DNA of 24,980 nt from Chthoniobacterales bacterium (GTDB lineage: Bacteria > Verrucomicrobiota > Verrucomicrobiia > Chthoniobacterales > JACTMZ01), in the NCBI GenBank assembly GCA_017853515.1, contig JAFMJK010000009.1, positions 1-24,980 of the forward strand, in the 5' to 3' direction. The notes under the pieces are model-generated. The model was not told where the DNA came from. It saw nothing but the letters and a program-made list of their open reading frames with translations, and did not search any database. Below, one piece after another: positions 14,468 to 22,449 of this stretch. Position numbers and translations under genes: made by a program. How positions within the stretch are numbered: the stretch's first letter is position 1; every line of letters starts with the position of its first letter.

Positions 14468-17022
14468 CGCGGCACTGGCCGCGCATTCTTCTCCGGCAAG
14501 CCGCGCGCCACATGCGGCGCCACACACTGCTCGCCGCCATGAACGTGCTGAGCATCGCCCTCGGCGTTTGCGTGTTCCTTGCCATCATGATCGCCAACCG
14601 CAGCGCGGACCGCTCCTTCCGCGCCGGGGTGGAAATGGTCGCGGGCAAAGCCAATCTCGAAGTGCGCGGCGCGCTCGACGAAACGCTCCTGCCCCCCATC
14701 GCGGCGTTGCCCGGGGTCGCGGCAGCAACACCGGTGGTGCAGGGGTTGCTCAGCCTGCGCGATCATCCCGGGGAATACCTGCGCGTGCTCGGCGTCGATC
14801 CCTTCACCAATCCGCCCTTCGAAACCTTCCGGATGTTGCAGGCCGACGGCTCCGAGGCCGATGTGGAGACATGGCTGCGCGAACGCGAGGCCGTTGCCGT
14901 CACCCGCGACATGGCGGCAAAGCTAGGGCTGAAGCCAGGCGATCCCCTGCGCGTTTCCATCGGCGGCCGCCGCGCCGAGTTGAAAGCGCGGTTCATTCTC
15001 GAGCCGGACGATCCCGCCGCGCTGGCCGACATCCGCACCGCGTCGATGGACATCGGCTGGGCGCAGGAATTGCTCGGCACCGCGGGAAAACTCGATTCGG
15101 TGCAGATTCTTCTGGCGGACGGCGCGGACCCCGCTGCGGTGACAGAGGCCATCCGCCGGATTGTCCCGAGCGATGTCGTGGTCGCCGCCCCGAAGCAACG
15201 CAGCGAGCAGATCGGAAAAATGCTCTCGAGTTTCCAACTCAACCTCACCGCGCTGAGCCTCGTCTCCATGCTTGTCGGCATGTTCCTCGTCTACAACACG
15301 GTCGCCGCTTCGGTAGTCCGTGCGCGCCGCGAGATCGGCATTCTTCGCGCCGTGGGAACTTCTCGCGCCGAGGTGCGCGCCCTGTTCCTGGGTGAAGCGC
15401 TCATCTTCGGCATCCCCGGTATCGCGCTGGGGGTCATCGCCGCATTCCCTCTCGCCGGATTTCTTTCCGGCGCGGTGAGTCAAACGGTCAGTTCGCTTTA
15501 CGTCCTGGTCAGCATCGAAAAACTCTCGGTCGGACCGTGGCAGATCGCCGCCGCCGTTGCCGCCGGTCTGGCCGCGGTGCTCGCTGCGGCATGGATTCCT
15601 TCGGGCGAGGCAGCCAAAGCCGAGGTGACCGGCGCGCTGCACATGGGCACGGTGATGGAACAGCGCGAGACGCTTCCGGCCCGCTGGATGGTCTTCGGCG
15701 GCGTCGCGCTGGCCGCCGCCTTCGCCGCCTCGTGGCTGGCCCTGCGGACCGGGCCGGCCATCCTCGGATTCGCCGCGGCCTTCCTTGTCGTCATCGGCTT
15801 TGCCCTCCTCGTGCCGGCCGCGACTTCGTTGGCGGGAAAATTTTTTCAAGCGGCCGCAAACCTCTCGGCGCGCGGAACGGCGCTGCGCCTCGCCTCGCGC
15901 AATCTCGTCCGCGCCATGCACCGCAACTCGATGACCATTGCCGCGCTCATGGCCGCGATCGCCATGACCGTCGGGGTCTCCGTCATGATCTATTCCTTCC
16001 GAGCCAGCGTCGGGACGTGGATAGACCGCACCATTCAAGCGGACCTTTTCCTCACCCTCGCCGCCAACGAGCAGGCCGGATTCCACGGGGAGTTGCCGCC
16101 GGAACTGCTCGGTTGGATCGCGGCGCAACCCGACACCGAAACGGTGGATACTTTCTACGAAAAGCGCGTTCCTTTCCGCGGCGAGGAAGTTTTTCTCGGC
16201 GTGGTCAGCGGCCGTATGCGCGGCGAGTTGGCTTTCACCGGCGGCAACGATGCGGAAAAAGCGGCGCGCCTGCGCGAACCGGCCCATGTCGCCGTGTCGG
16301 AAAGCTTCGCCACACGCCACAAAGTGGGAGACGGCGATATCATCGCGTTGGATTCGCCCGCGGGGCCGGTGCGCTTCAACGTCGCCGGGGTTTACTCCGA
16401 TTACACGCGCGACCAGGGCGTCATTCTCATGGATCGCGCGAATTATGCGGCGCACTGGCCGGCGCCCGGCGCGCACACCGCGGGCGTCCATCTGCGCGAA
16501 GATGCGGACGCGGCCGGACTCGCCGATGCCATCCGCCGGGAATTCGGAGCGGACGCAGAGTATGCCATTTACGACAACGCATCCCTGCGCGCGCGGGTGC
16601 TCGAAATTTTCGACCAGACCTTCGCCATCACTTATGTCCTTCGCACCATCTCGGTCCTTGTCGCGATTGTCGGGGTGTCGCTCGGCATGGCCATGCTCGT
16701 CACCGAACGGGAGCGCGACATCGGCATCCTGCGGGCGGTCGGCGCCTCCGCTCGCCAGGTGCTCCGCGCTTTCGTCGCCGAGGCCGCGCTCATCGGCGCC
16801 GTCTCCAGCGCCGTGGGCCTCGCCGCGGGCGCGTGCCTGGCCATGGTGCTCACGTGGGTCGTCAACCTCGCCTTCTTCGGATGGACCGTGCAACTGCGCT
16901 ATCCGTGGGAACTGCTCGCCTGGACTCCGGTCTGGATCATTGCCGTTGCCGCTCTAGCCGGACTTCTCCCCGCGGCCCGCGCCGCCCGCATCCAGCCTGC
17001 CTCCGCTTTGAGATCGGAGTAG
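14464..17022 (+). CDS. FtsX/MacB-type ABC transporter permease, duplicated
   Basis: An 852-residue inner-membrane protein with two FtsX-type permease domains. After an N-terminal helix (about residues 21-45) comes a periplasmic MacB-like domain, then the first FtsX block from residue 260 (LNLTALSLVSMLVGMFLVYNT) with the coupling motif REIGILRAVGTSRAEV. A second N-terminal helix and periplasmic domain follow, and the last FtsX block begins near residue 722 with ERDIGILRAVGASARQV. This is the layout of single-chain permeases that move lipids, lipoproteins or antimicrobials with a separate ATPase. No ATPase gene is in the window, so the partner is elsewhere or absent. It overlaps glnD by 4 bases. 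Confidence 0.92.
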   Translation: MTRHWPRILLRQAARHMRRHTLLAAMNVLSIALGVCVFLAIMIANRSADRSFRAGVEMVAGKANLEVRGALDETLLPPIAALPGVAAATPVVQGLLSLRDHPGEYLRVLGVDPFTNPPFETFRMLQADGSEADVETWLREREAVAVTRDMAAKLGLKPGDPLRVSIGGRRAELKARFILEPDDPAALADIRTASMDIGWAQELLGTAGKLDSVQILLADGADPAAVTEAIRRIVPSDVVVAAPKQRSEQIGKMLSSFQLNLTALSLVSMLVGMFLVYNTVAASVVRARREIGILRAVGTSRAEVRALFLGEALIFGIPGIALGVIAAFPLAGFLSGAVSQTVSSLYVLVSIEKLSVGPWQIAAAVAAGLAAVLAAAWIPSGEAAKAEVTGALHMGTVMEQRETLPARWMVFGGVALAAAFAASWLALRTGPAILGFAAAFLVVIGFALLVPAATSLAGKFFQAAANLSARGTALRLASRNLVRAMHRNSMTIAALMAAIAMTVGVSVMIYSFRASVGTWIDRTIQADLFLTLAANEQAGFHGELPPELLGWIAAQPDTETVDTFYEKRVPFRGEEVFLGVVSGRMRGELAFTGGNDAEKAARLREPAHVAVSESFATRHKVGDGDIIALDSPAGPVRFNVAGVYSDYTRDQGVILMDRANYAAHWPAPGAHTAGVHLREDADAAGLADAIRREFGADAEYAIYDNASLRARVLEIFDQTFAITYVLRTISVLVAIVGVSLGMAMLVTERERDIGILRAVGASARQVLRAFVAEAALIGAVSSAVGLAAGACLAMVLTWVVNLAFFGWTVQLRYPWELLAWTPVWIIAVAALAGLLPAARAARIQPASALRSE

Positions 17023-17034
17023 GGCGCGTGGATA

Positions 17035-17604
17035 TCAGGCGTAAAACTTGTCCCACTGCGACTCGGACATCTCGACCAGCTCGCTGCCGAGAATGCCGGC
17101 AATTTCGCTCCCAAGCTTATCTGCATCGACGCCCGAATACATCGAGACGATCAACTCAGACTTCTTGTCCGCTTTGACCAGCCTCACCGAGTGAACGAGT
17201 TCGGAGCGACTTTTTGCCGTCGCCTCGGTGCGGCGAGTCGTCATGACGACCGCGCGGAAGTTATCGAGGGGGAGGACCCTTTTCAGCACGAAGGGGAACA
17301 GGCTGCGCACCACAACGACCTCGCGCGTCGCAGGATGGAGCACGATCCGTATGCGGTGAACGGCGGCTAGCCAGCCGACCACGAGAAAGAACAAGGCAAA
17401 AACCATCATCCCGATGGTGTTCCACGGCCTGGCCGCAGCCGCTTCCCAACCTCCCGGTCGGAACAAGCCTGCAACCATGGCAACGAGAAAAAAGACGCCG
17501 AACAACGCCATGAGTGCACCGAATGCCGTCCGCAAAAAGCTGCGCGAATCGCAAAACTCAATCCGGCCATCCGGATGCCGCCGCCATGATTTGGAGTCGT
17601 TCAT
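17035..17604 (-). CDS. Two-helix membrane protein of unknown function
   Basis: A 189-residue protein that I do not recognise. Residues 27-48 (AFGALMALFGVFFLVAMVAGL) and 63-82 (TIGMMVFALFFLVVGWLAAV) are membrane helices with a short loop between them. The C-terminal half is soluble, alternating short hydrophobic strands such as RIRIVLHPATREVVVVRSLFPFVLKRVLPL, and could be a PH-like or beta-rich domain. The gene is transcribed against its neighbours and ends 12 bases from the permease stop. The start is ATG 17604; GTG at 17607 directly before it is an alternative. Composition is slightly less GC-rich than its neighbours. Confidence 0.75.
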   Translation of the reverse strand: MNDSKSWRRHPDGRIEFCDSRSFLRTAFGALMALFGVFFLVAMVAGLFRPGGWEAAAARPWNTIGMMVFALFFLVVGWLAAVHRIRIVLHPATREVVVVRSLFPFVLKRVLPLDNFRAVVMTTRRTEATAKSRSELVHSVRLVKADKKSELIVSMYSGVDADKLGSEIAGILGSELVEMSESQWDKFYA

Positions 17605-17633
17605 CACTCTTTCGACGCCGGCATTTAGGGCAT

Positions 17634-17656
17634 GTTGCCCCAGAGGGGCAACTTTT
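17634..17656 (+). terminator. Terminator-like hairpin upstream of lipA
   Basis: GTTGCCCC (17634-17641) pairs perfectly with GGGGCAAC (17645-17652) around an AGA loop, followed by TTTT on the plus strand. No plus-strand gene ends just before it; the nearest is the permease at 17022. It may stop read-through from that operon, or be an attenuator in the lipA leader. Confidence 0.6.
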
Positions 17657-17681
17657 CCCCTTCCGCGGGCGTTCCGTCAGT

Positions 17682-17691
17682 GTAAATTTAC
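17682..17691 (+). promoter_or_regulatory. AT-rich palindrome just before lipA
   Basis: GTAAATTTAC is a 10-bp perfect palindrome ending 5 bases before the lipA ATG, in otherwise GC-rich sequence. The TAAATT within it could serve as a -10 box, but I see no good -35 at the right distance. It could equally be an operator. Low certainty. Confidence 0.3.
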
Positions 17692-17696
17692 CCGAA

Positions 17697-18620
17697 ATGT
17701 CGCGCGTCAAAATCGACCCGGAACTGCACAAGGCGAAGAAGCCGGACTGGATCAAGGTCCGCCTGCCGTCGAATCCGGTGTTTTTTTCGACCAAGGCGCT
17801 CGTTTCCGACCTGCGGCTCCACACGGTTTGCGAAAGCGCGCAATGCCCGAACCGCTGGGAGTGTTGGAGCCAGGGAACGGCCACCTTCATGATCGCCGGC
17901 GACCGCTGCACCCGCGCCTGCGGATTCTGCGCGGTGACCACGGCAAAGCCGTTCGCCCTCGAGCAGGACGAACCGCAGCGCGTGGCCGAGGCGGTCATGC
18001 GGATGAAATTGAAGCACGTGGTCGTCACCGCGGTGGCGCGTGATGACGTGCCCGACGGCGGCGCGCTGCATTTCGCGCGAACCATCGAGGCGATCCGCGA
18101 GCGCGACGGGTCGATCATCATCGAAGTCCTCGTTCCCGATTTCAACGGCAAGGACGACTCGCTGCGCACCGTGCTCGAAGCCGCGCCGCACATTTTCAAC
18201 CACAACCTCGAGACGGTCGAACGCCTCACGCCGGTCGTCCGCTCGCGGGCCAAATACAAGCTGTCCCTCGAATTTCTCGCCCGCGCCAAGGAACTGCGCC
18301 CCGACATCACGACCAAAAGCGGACTGATGCTCGGTCTGGGCGAAACGGAGACGGAAATTTTCCAGGCGATGGACGACCTGCGCGAACACGGCGTGGAAGT
18401 CCTGACCATGGGTCAGTATCTGCGCCCGACCCCGCAGCATTTGCCGGTCGTCGAATACATCCGCCCCGAGGTCTTCAATCTCTACGGGGACATCGCCCGC
18501 AACAAAGGTTTCACCCACGTGGCCAGCGGACCGCTCGTGCGCAGTTCGTACCACGCGGCGGATTTCAACCCGCTCGAAAGCAAAGGCAAATCCCCGGCTG
18601 CCTGCAGCGGCGGTCTGTGA
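17697..18620 (+). CDS. lipA: Lipoyl synthase
   Basis: LipA is a radical SAM enzyme that inserts two sulfurs into protein-bound octanoyl groups to make lipoyl cofactors. The 307-residue product has both clusters: the auxiliary-cluster cysteines C45, C50 and C56 (CESAQCPNRWEC) and the radical SAM cysteines C71, C75 and C78 (CTRACGFC), with the RSSYHA motif at 282-287 whose serine ligates the auxiliary cluster. The start at 17697 (MSRVKIDPELHK) fits the family; the upstream extension is antisense to the membrane protein gene. The last 10 or so residues and the stop codon lie in a REP-like palindrome, so the C-terminal tail after RSSYHA (about 20 residues) is partly derived from the repeat. Confidence 0.95.
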   Translation: MSRVKIDPELHKAKKPDWIKVRLPSNPVFFSTKALVSDLRLHTVCESAQCPNRWECWSQGTATFMIAGDRCTRACGFCAVTTAKPFALEQDEPQRVAEAVMRMKLKHVVVTAVARDDVPDGGALHFARTIEAIRERDGSIIIEVLVPDFNGKDDSLRTVLEAAPHIFNHNLETVERLTPVVRSRAKYKLSLEFLARAKELRPDITTKSGLMLGLGETETEIFQAMDDLREHGVEVLTMGQYLRPTPQHLPVVEYIRPEVFNLYGDIARNKGFTHVASGPLVRSSYHAADFNPLESKGKSPAACSGGL

Positions 18621-18671
18621 CCGCCGGACGAATTGTTTTTCAGCCAGCGGCGGTCACAGACCGCCGCTGCA
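18603..18671. repeat. Paired REP-like palindrome filling the lipA-SDR gap
   Basis: Two 24-base arms, 18603-18626 and 18648-18671, are exact reverse complements separated by 21 bases. Each arm is itself a hairpin: CGGCGGTC-TGT-GACCGCCG in the left arm and its mirror in the right. The arrangement is that of two inverted REP units (BIME-like). The lipA stop TGA (18618-18620) lies inside the left arm, and the SDR gene starts 7 bases after the right arm. It may also act as the 3' hairpin of the lipA message. Confidence 0.85.
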
Positions 18672-18678
18672 AGCACCG

Positions 18679-19389
18679 ATGAAAAAAGACGGACGGACCA
18701 TCGTCATCACGGGCATTAGCCGCGGTTGCGGACGCGCGCTCCTCGAATATTTTTTGGCGGAGGGATACCGCGTGGCGGGTTGCGCGCGCTCGGAAACGGC
18801 CATCGGCGAACTGCGCAAGATCCACGGCCCGCTCCATCATTTCGACACGGTGGATATCGCCGACAACCACGCCGTGGAGCAATGGGCCTGCGATTTGCTG
18901 GCCAAGCTCGGTCCGCCCGATTTGCTGCTCAACAACGCCTCGGTCATCGCGGCCAATGCGCCGCTGTGGGAAGTGCCAGCCGCGGAGTTCGACCGCGTCA
19001 TCGACGTGAACGTCAAAGGCACGGTCAATGTCCTGCGCCATTTCCTGCCGGCCATGATCCACCGCGGCAGCGGCGTGGCCGTCAACTTCAGCTCGGGCTG
19101 GGGACGCATGACGTCGCCGGAAGTCGCGCCGTATTGCGCGAGCAAATGGGCGGTCGAGGGACTGACCATGGCTCTCGCGCAGGAGATGCCTCACGGCCTT
19201 GCCGTGGCCTCGCTCAACCCGGGCATGATCGAAACCGAGATGCTTCACTCCTGCTTCGGCGACTCGGCTGCCTCCTATCCCGATCCCGCGCAGTGGGCGC
19301 AGTCGGCCGGTCCTTACCTCCTGTCGCTGGACGCGGACGACAACGGCCGCCAGCTCACCGTGCCGGGTGTGCAGACCAAGCGGGTTTGA
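18679..19389 (+). CDS. Short-chain dehydrogenase/reductase
   Basis: A 236-residue classical SDR. The Rossmann NAD(P) loop is TGISRGCG at residues 11-18; NNAS at 85-88 replaces the usual NNAG; the catalytic serine lies in NFSSGWGR (138/139) and the Tyr/Lys pair is YCASK (Y152, K156). The PGMIETEM segment is the usual region after the active site. The substrate cannot be read from the sequence. The start is the ATG directly after the REP pair with no recognisable Shine-Dalgarno sequence. The charged residues at the N-terminus and the lack of a signal peptide indicate a cytoplasmic enzyme. Confidence 0.92.
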   Translation: MKKDGRTIVITGISRGCGRALLEYFLAEGYRVAGCARSETAIGELRKIHGPLHHFDTVDIADNHAVEQWACDLLAKLGPPDLLLNNASVIAANAPLWEVPAAEFDRVIDVNVKGTVNVLRHFLPAMIHRGSGVAVNFSSGWGRMTSPEVAPYCASKWAVEGLTMALAQEMPHGLAVASLNPGMIETEMLHSCFGDSAASYPDPAQWAQSAGPYLLSLDADDNGRQLTVPGVQTKRV

Positions 19390-19422
19390 CCGGTGCGCTG
19401 TTCTTGGCTGACTTGGCCAAGC

Positions 19423-19520
19423 GTGGAAGCCACGGTTCTCAAAGCGAAAAACAGCCTCTCCCAGCTCCTGCAAAAAGCGGAGGAAGGCGAGGAAGTGGTC
19501 GGGATCATCCGGCAGAGGCG
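19423..19520 (+). pseudogene. Relic of a Phd/YefM-type antitoxin
   Basis: From a GTG at 19423 the frame reads VEATVLKAKNSLSQLLQKAE and then EGEEVV, close to the N-terminal DNA-binding half of Phd/YefM antitoxins (...EAKNNLSKLL...GEEVVI). After EEVV it becomes GIIRQRRDTGKAG, which resembles the family's IIRRG-PVA segment with inserted bases, and then runs into antisense of recD2 without a normal ending. No toxin gene follows. The 163-base gap 19390-19552 contains only this relic. The assignment is by eye. Confidence 0.5.
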
Positions 19521-19552
19521 AGACACCGGAAAGGCCGGCGAAGATGCCGCCG

Positions 19553-21775
19553 CTACATCTCCTGCGGCGTTGCCGTGCCCGGAGCCGAGCTCCCGCGCTT
19601 CAACCGGGCGAGCAGTCCCCCATGGCGCTTGCGCGTGTCGTTTTGCCGCACCGCCGTGGCGAGCGCTTTGCGCTGTCCGGCCACCACGACCAATTTTTTG
19701 CCGCGCGTGATGCCGGTGTAGAGCAGGTTCCGCTGCAGCAGGAGAAAATGCTGCATGGCCAGCGGAATGACCACGGCGGGAAATTCCGATCCCTGGCTTT
19801 TGTGGATGCTGATGGCGTAGGCGGGCTCGACTTCGTCCAGTTCGCCGAATTCGTAGACCACGCGGCGTCCGTCAAAGTCGATCCCCGCCTGCCGCTGCTC
19901 CGTGTCGATGGCCGCAATGCGACCGATATCGCCGTTGAAGACTTCCTTTTCGTAGTTGTTGCGCGTCTGCAGGACTTTGTCGCCCACGCGAAATTTCGTC
20001 CCGAAGCGCTCGATCTCCGGACGATCGGCCCGCGACGGATTGAGGGCGGCCTGCAAGGCGGCGTTCAGTTCGCGTATGCCGAGGCTTCCGCGGTGCATCG
20101 GCGCGAGCACCTGCACGTCGCGCACCGGATCCAGCCCCATGCGCTTGGGAATTTCCTCCCGCACCAGCCGCAGAACGAGTCGGGCGATTTCCTCCGGTTC
20201 CTCGCGGTGCATGAAGGCGAAGTCGGCCCCCTTCTCCCCCGCGTCCTCCGGAACGCGCCCGTGCCGCACATCGTGCGCGGCCCGCACGATGCGGCTGGCT
20301 TCGGCCTGACGGAAAATCTCGGTCAGGCGCGCCGACGGCACCGCGCCGCTGGTCAGCAAATCGGACAACACCGAACCCGGACCCACGCTGGGCAGTTGGT
20401 CGGGGTCGCCGACGAGAAGCAGCGAGCCGCCCGGCGGAAGCGCGCGGCAGAGCGCGGCCATGAGCGGAACATCGACCATGGAAAATTCGTCGACCACCAC
20501 GAGATCGGTATCGAGCGTCTGCTGTGGTCCGCGTTTGAAACCACCGGCGGGAAGAAACTCCAAAAGGCGGTGAATGGTCTGGGCGCGGTGGCCGGTCGAC
20601 TCGCCCATCCGTTTGGCCGCACGTCCGGTCGGCGCGCACAATTGGAACCGGACTTTTTTTGCGGCGAGAATTTTCAGCAGGCTGTCGAGAAGCGTGGTTT
20701 TGCCCACCCCGGGACCGCCGGTGACGACCGCGACGCGAACACCGACCACCTTGCGCAAAGCCTCCACCTGGCTGGCGGAGAGGGTTTTTCCGGTTTTTTT
20801 CTGCACCCACTGGAGAGCTTTTTCGAAATCAAGGTCCGGCAGTTTCGGGGGCTGGACGGCGAGACGCTGCAAGGTCGAGGCGATGGTGATCTCGGCCGCG
20901 CGCAGGGCCGGGAGAAACACCGAGGCCTCGCCCGCGATGTCTTCCACCGCGAGTTGCCCGTCCGCGATCTCCCGTTCGAGCGCGCCGGCCACCACGGCCT
21001 CGTCCACTCCGAGCAATTCGGCCGCCTGGGCAAGAAGGACCGCGCGAGGCAACGCGGTGTGCCCCTCGCCCGTGGCCTGAGACAGGATATGCTGCAACCC
21101 GCCGCGGGCGCGCAGGATCGAATCGTGGCCGAAGCCGAGTTTTTCGCCCACCGCATCGGCCGACTTGAATCCGATGCCTGCCACATCGCGGGCGAGAAGA
21201 TACGGGTTGGCCCGCACCCGCGCGATGGCATCGTCGCCGTAAAGTTTGAACACGCGCAACGCCCGGCTCGTGCTGATGCCGTGGCTGTGGAGAAAGACCA
21301 TGATGTCCCGCACCACGCGCTGCTCGGCCCACGCCGCTTTGATTTGCTGGCGTCGTCCGTCGCCGATGCCGTCGATTTCCTGCAGGCGCGCGGAAGTTGT
21401 CTCGATGATGTCGAAAATTTTCTCGCCGAATTTGGCGACCATTTTTTTGGCGTAAACCGGACCGATTCCCCTGATCAGTCCGCTGCCGAGGTATTTCTCG
21501 ATCCCCTCGAGGGAGGTCGGCGCCTGGCAGCGGATCTCCGCCGCGCGCAGTTGCATCCCGTGGTCGCGGTTGCGTTCCCAGCGCCCCTCGGCCGTGATCC
21601 ATTCGCCGGGCGAGACGGCCGCCACCGTGCCGACCACCGGCACCAGATCGCGCCGGCCTTTCACTTTCACCTTCAAAACAGCGAACCCGGTGTCCTCGTT
21701 GTGGAAGGTGACGCGCTCGACCAAACCCGAAAGTCCGTCGGCCGGGGCCTCCTTGTGCGCGTCCATGGCGGCCAT
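19553..21775 (-). CDS. recD2: RecD2-type 5'-3' DNA helicase
   Basis: A 740-residue superfamily 1B helicase of the RecD2/TraA-like class, acting in DNA repair without RecB or RecC. The N-terminal region holds an OB-like segment and helix-hairpin-helix repeats (IRGIGPVYAKKMVAKFG, LQEIDGIGDGRRQQI, VAGIGFKSADAVGEKLG). Helicase motifs follow: Walker A TGGPGVGKT at 352-360, Walker B VVVDEFSMVD around 427-435, motif III GDPDQLPSVGPG at 456-467, motif V SIHKSQGSEF at 656-665 and motif VI TGITRGKK at 687-694. Length fits the family. The ATG at 21775 is chosen; 21766 is also possible, and further upstream extension has no helicase-family similarity. It is transcribed alone, divergent from the next gene. 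Confidence 0.94.
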   Translation of the reverse strand: MAAMDAHKEAPADGLSGLVERVTFHNEDTGFAVLKVKVKGRRDLVPVVGTVAAVSPGEWITAEGRWERNRDHGMQLRAAEIRCQAPTSLEGIEKYLGSGLIRGIGPVYAKKMVAKFGEKIFDIIETTSARLQEIDGIGDGRRQQIKAAWAEQRVVRDIMVFLHSHGISTSRALRVFKLYGDDAIARVRANPYLLARDVAGIGFKSADAVGEKLGFGHDSILRARGGLQHILSQATGEGHTALPRAVLLAQAAELLGVDEAVVAGALEREIADGQLAVEDIAGEASVFLPALRAAEITIASTLQRLAVQPPKLPDLDFEKALQWVQKKTGKTLSASQVEALRKVVGVRVAVVTGGPGVGKTTLLDSLLKILAAKKVRFQLCAPTGRAAKRMGESTGHRAQTIHRLLEFLPAGGFKRGPQQTLDTDLVVVDEFSMVDVPLMAALCRALPPGGSLLLVGDPDQLPSVGPGSVLSDLLTSGAVPSARLTEIFRQAEASRIVRAAHDVRHGRVPEDAGEKGADFAFMHREEPEEIARLVLRLVREEIPKRMGLDPVRDVQVLAPMHRGSLGIRELNAALQAALNPSRADRPEIERFGTKFRVGDKVLQTRNNYEKEVFNGDIGRIAAIDTEQRQAGIDFDGRRVVYEFGELDEVEPAYAISIHKSQGSEFPAVVIPLAMQHFLLLQRNLLYTGITRGKKLVVVAGQRKALATAVRQNDTRKRHGGLLARLKRGSSAPGTATPQEM

Positions 21776-21806
21776 GATGGCACAAAACACGCCGCACCGC
21801 ATCGGC

Positions 21807-21835
21807 TTGCGTGCGCGAGGGTCTTGCCGCATATT
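21807..21835 (+). promoter_or_regulatory. Possible promoter for the small anchor protein gene
   Basis: TTGCGT (21807-21812), a 17-base spacer and CATATT (21830-21835) fit a sigma-70-like promoter in the 69-base divergent spacer beside recD2. CCGCA-TATT-TGCGG forms a small hairpin over the -10. The predicted start would be only a few bases before the ATG at 21845, so the message may be nearly leaderless. Confidence 0.4.
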
Positions 21836-21844
21836 TGCGGGGAG

Positions 21845-21982
21845 ATGTTCAGGCTGACGCGTCAGGAACGCAGGCTCGTCGCTTTCATCCTCGCGGCTTT
21901 CCTCGCCGGGCTTGGGATCAAGCACTGGAAGGAGACGCGGGAGACGGAAGCGGCAGCGGCGAAAATGGCGCACGCTCCTTGA
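21845..21982 (+). CDS. Small single-helix membrane protein (ComEA anchor-like)
   Basis: A 45-residue protein: MFRLTRQERRLVAFILAAFL, then a short turn, KHWKETRETEAAAAKMAHAP and stop. One N-terminal membrane helix (about residues 11-25) is preceded by the basic LTRQERR motif seen at the start of ComEA-type competence proteins, but the DNA-binding helix-hairpin-helix domain that would follow is absent. It could be a remnant of comEA or an independent small membrane protein. It is 3 bases upstream of the Minf_1886 gene, suggesting one transcript. The frame is the end of an otherwise antisense open frame and only this part is credible. Confidence 0.6.
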   Translation: MFRLTRQERRLVAFILAAFLAGLGIKHWKETRETEAAAAKMAHAP

Positions 21983-21985
21983 CCC

Positions 21986-22423
21986 ATGCAAAAACCGGCT
22001 TTCCACGAAACCCTCGACCAGTTGGTGGCGCGCGACCCGCGCTTCAGCAAGGAAGCGTATGGTTTCCTGCGCGAAGCGCTCGAGTTCACGCAAAAGAAGC
22101 GCCGCAAATCGCGCGCCGAGTCGACCCATGTCTCGGCCAACGAACTGCTCGAAGGATTCCGCGAATATTCACTGCAGCAATTCGGCCCGATGGGTCTGAC
22201 GGTTCTCGAATACTGGGGTGTGCGTTCGACGGGAGACGTCGGCCGCATGGTCTTCAATCTCATCGAAGCCGGGGTCTTCGGCCGCGCCGAGGATGATCGC
22301 ATCGAGGATTTCGAAAACGGATTCAGTTTCGAAGAGGCCTTCCTCGCCCCCTTCCGTCCGGTCGAGCAGAAAAAAACCCGCCGCACCCCGCGCTCCCGCA
22401 AAGTCGCGCAGGAGACCAACTGA
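21986..22423 (+). CDS. Minf_1886 family protein
   Basis: A 145-residue protein of a family described from Verrucomicrobia and Planctomycetes, function unknown. Family features seen are the opening HETLDQLVARDPRFSKEAYGFLREALEFTQ, then HVSANELLEGFREYSLQQFGPMGLTVLEYWGVRSTGDVGRMVFNLIEAGVF, and an acidic stretch FENGFSFEEAFLAPF. The last 20 residues are basic and probably disordered. It lacks a signal peptide or membrane helix, so it is probably cytoplasmic. It lies 3 bases after the small anchor protein gene and 26 bases before the M16 protease. Confidence 0.85.
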   Translation: MQKPAFHETLDQLVARDPRFSKEAYGFLREALEFTQKKRRKSRAESTHVSANELLEGFREYSLQQFGPMGLTVLEYWGVRSTGDVGRMVFNLIEAGVFGRAEDDRIEDFENGFSFEEAFLAPFRPVEQKKTRRTPRSRKVAQETN

Positions 22424-22437
22424 CGCGGCCGGCCGCG
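22424..22437. repeat. 14-bp GC-only palindrome after the Minf_1886 stop
   Basis: CGCGGCCGGCCGCG directly follows the TGA and is a perfect palindrome. There is no T-run, so it is not a standard terminator. It may be chance in such GC-rich sequence. Confidence 0.5.
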
Positions 22438-22449
22438 CGCCGTCCCGCC

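Noticed and set aside
14923..16893. A 656-residue minus-strand open frame over the permease
   Set aside because: Charged low-complexity translation antisense to a clear membrane protein; a shadow.
19544..21844. The long plus-strand frame antisense to recD2
   Set aside because: Only its last 45 codons (from 21845) are credible as a gene; the rest is a shadow of the helicase.
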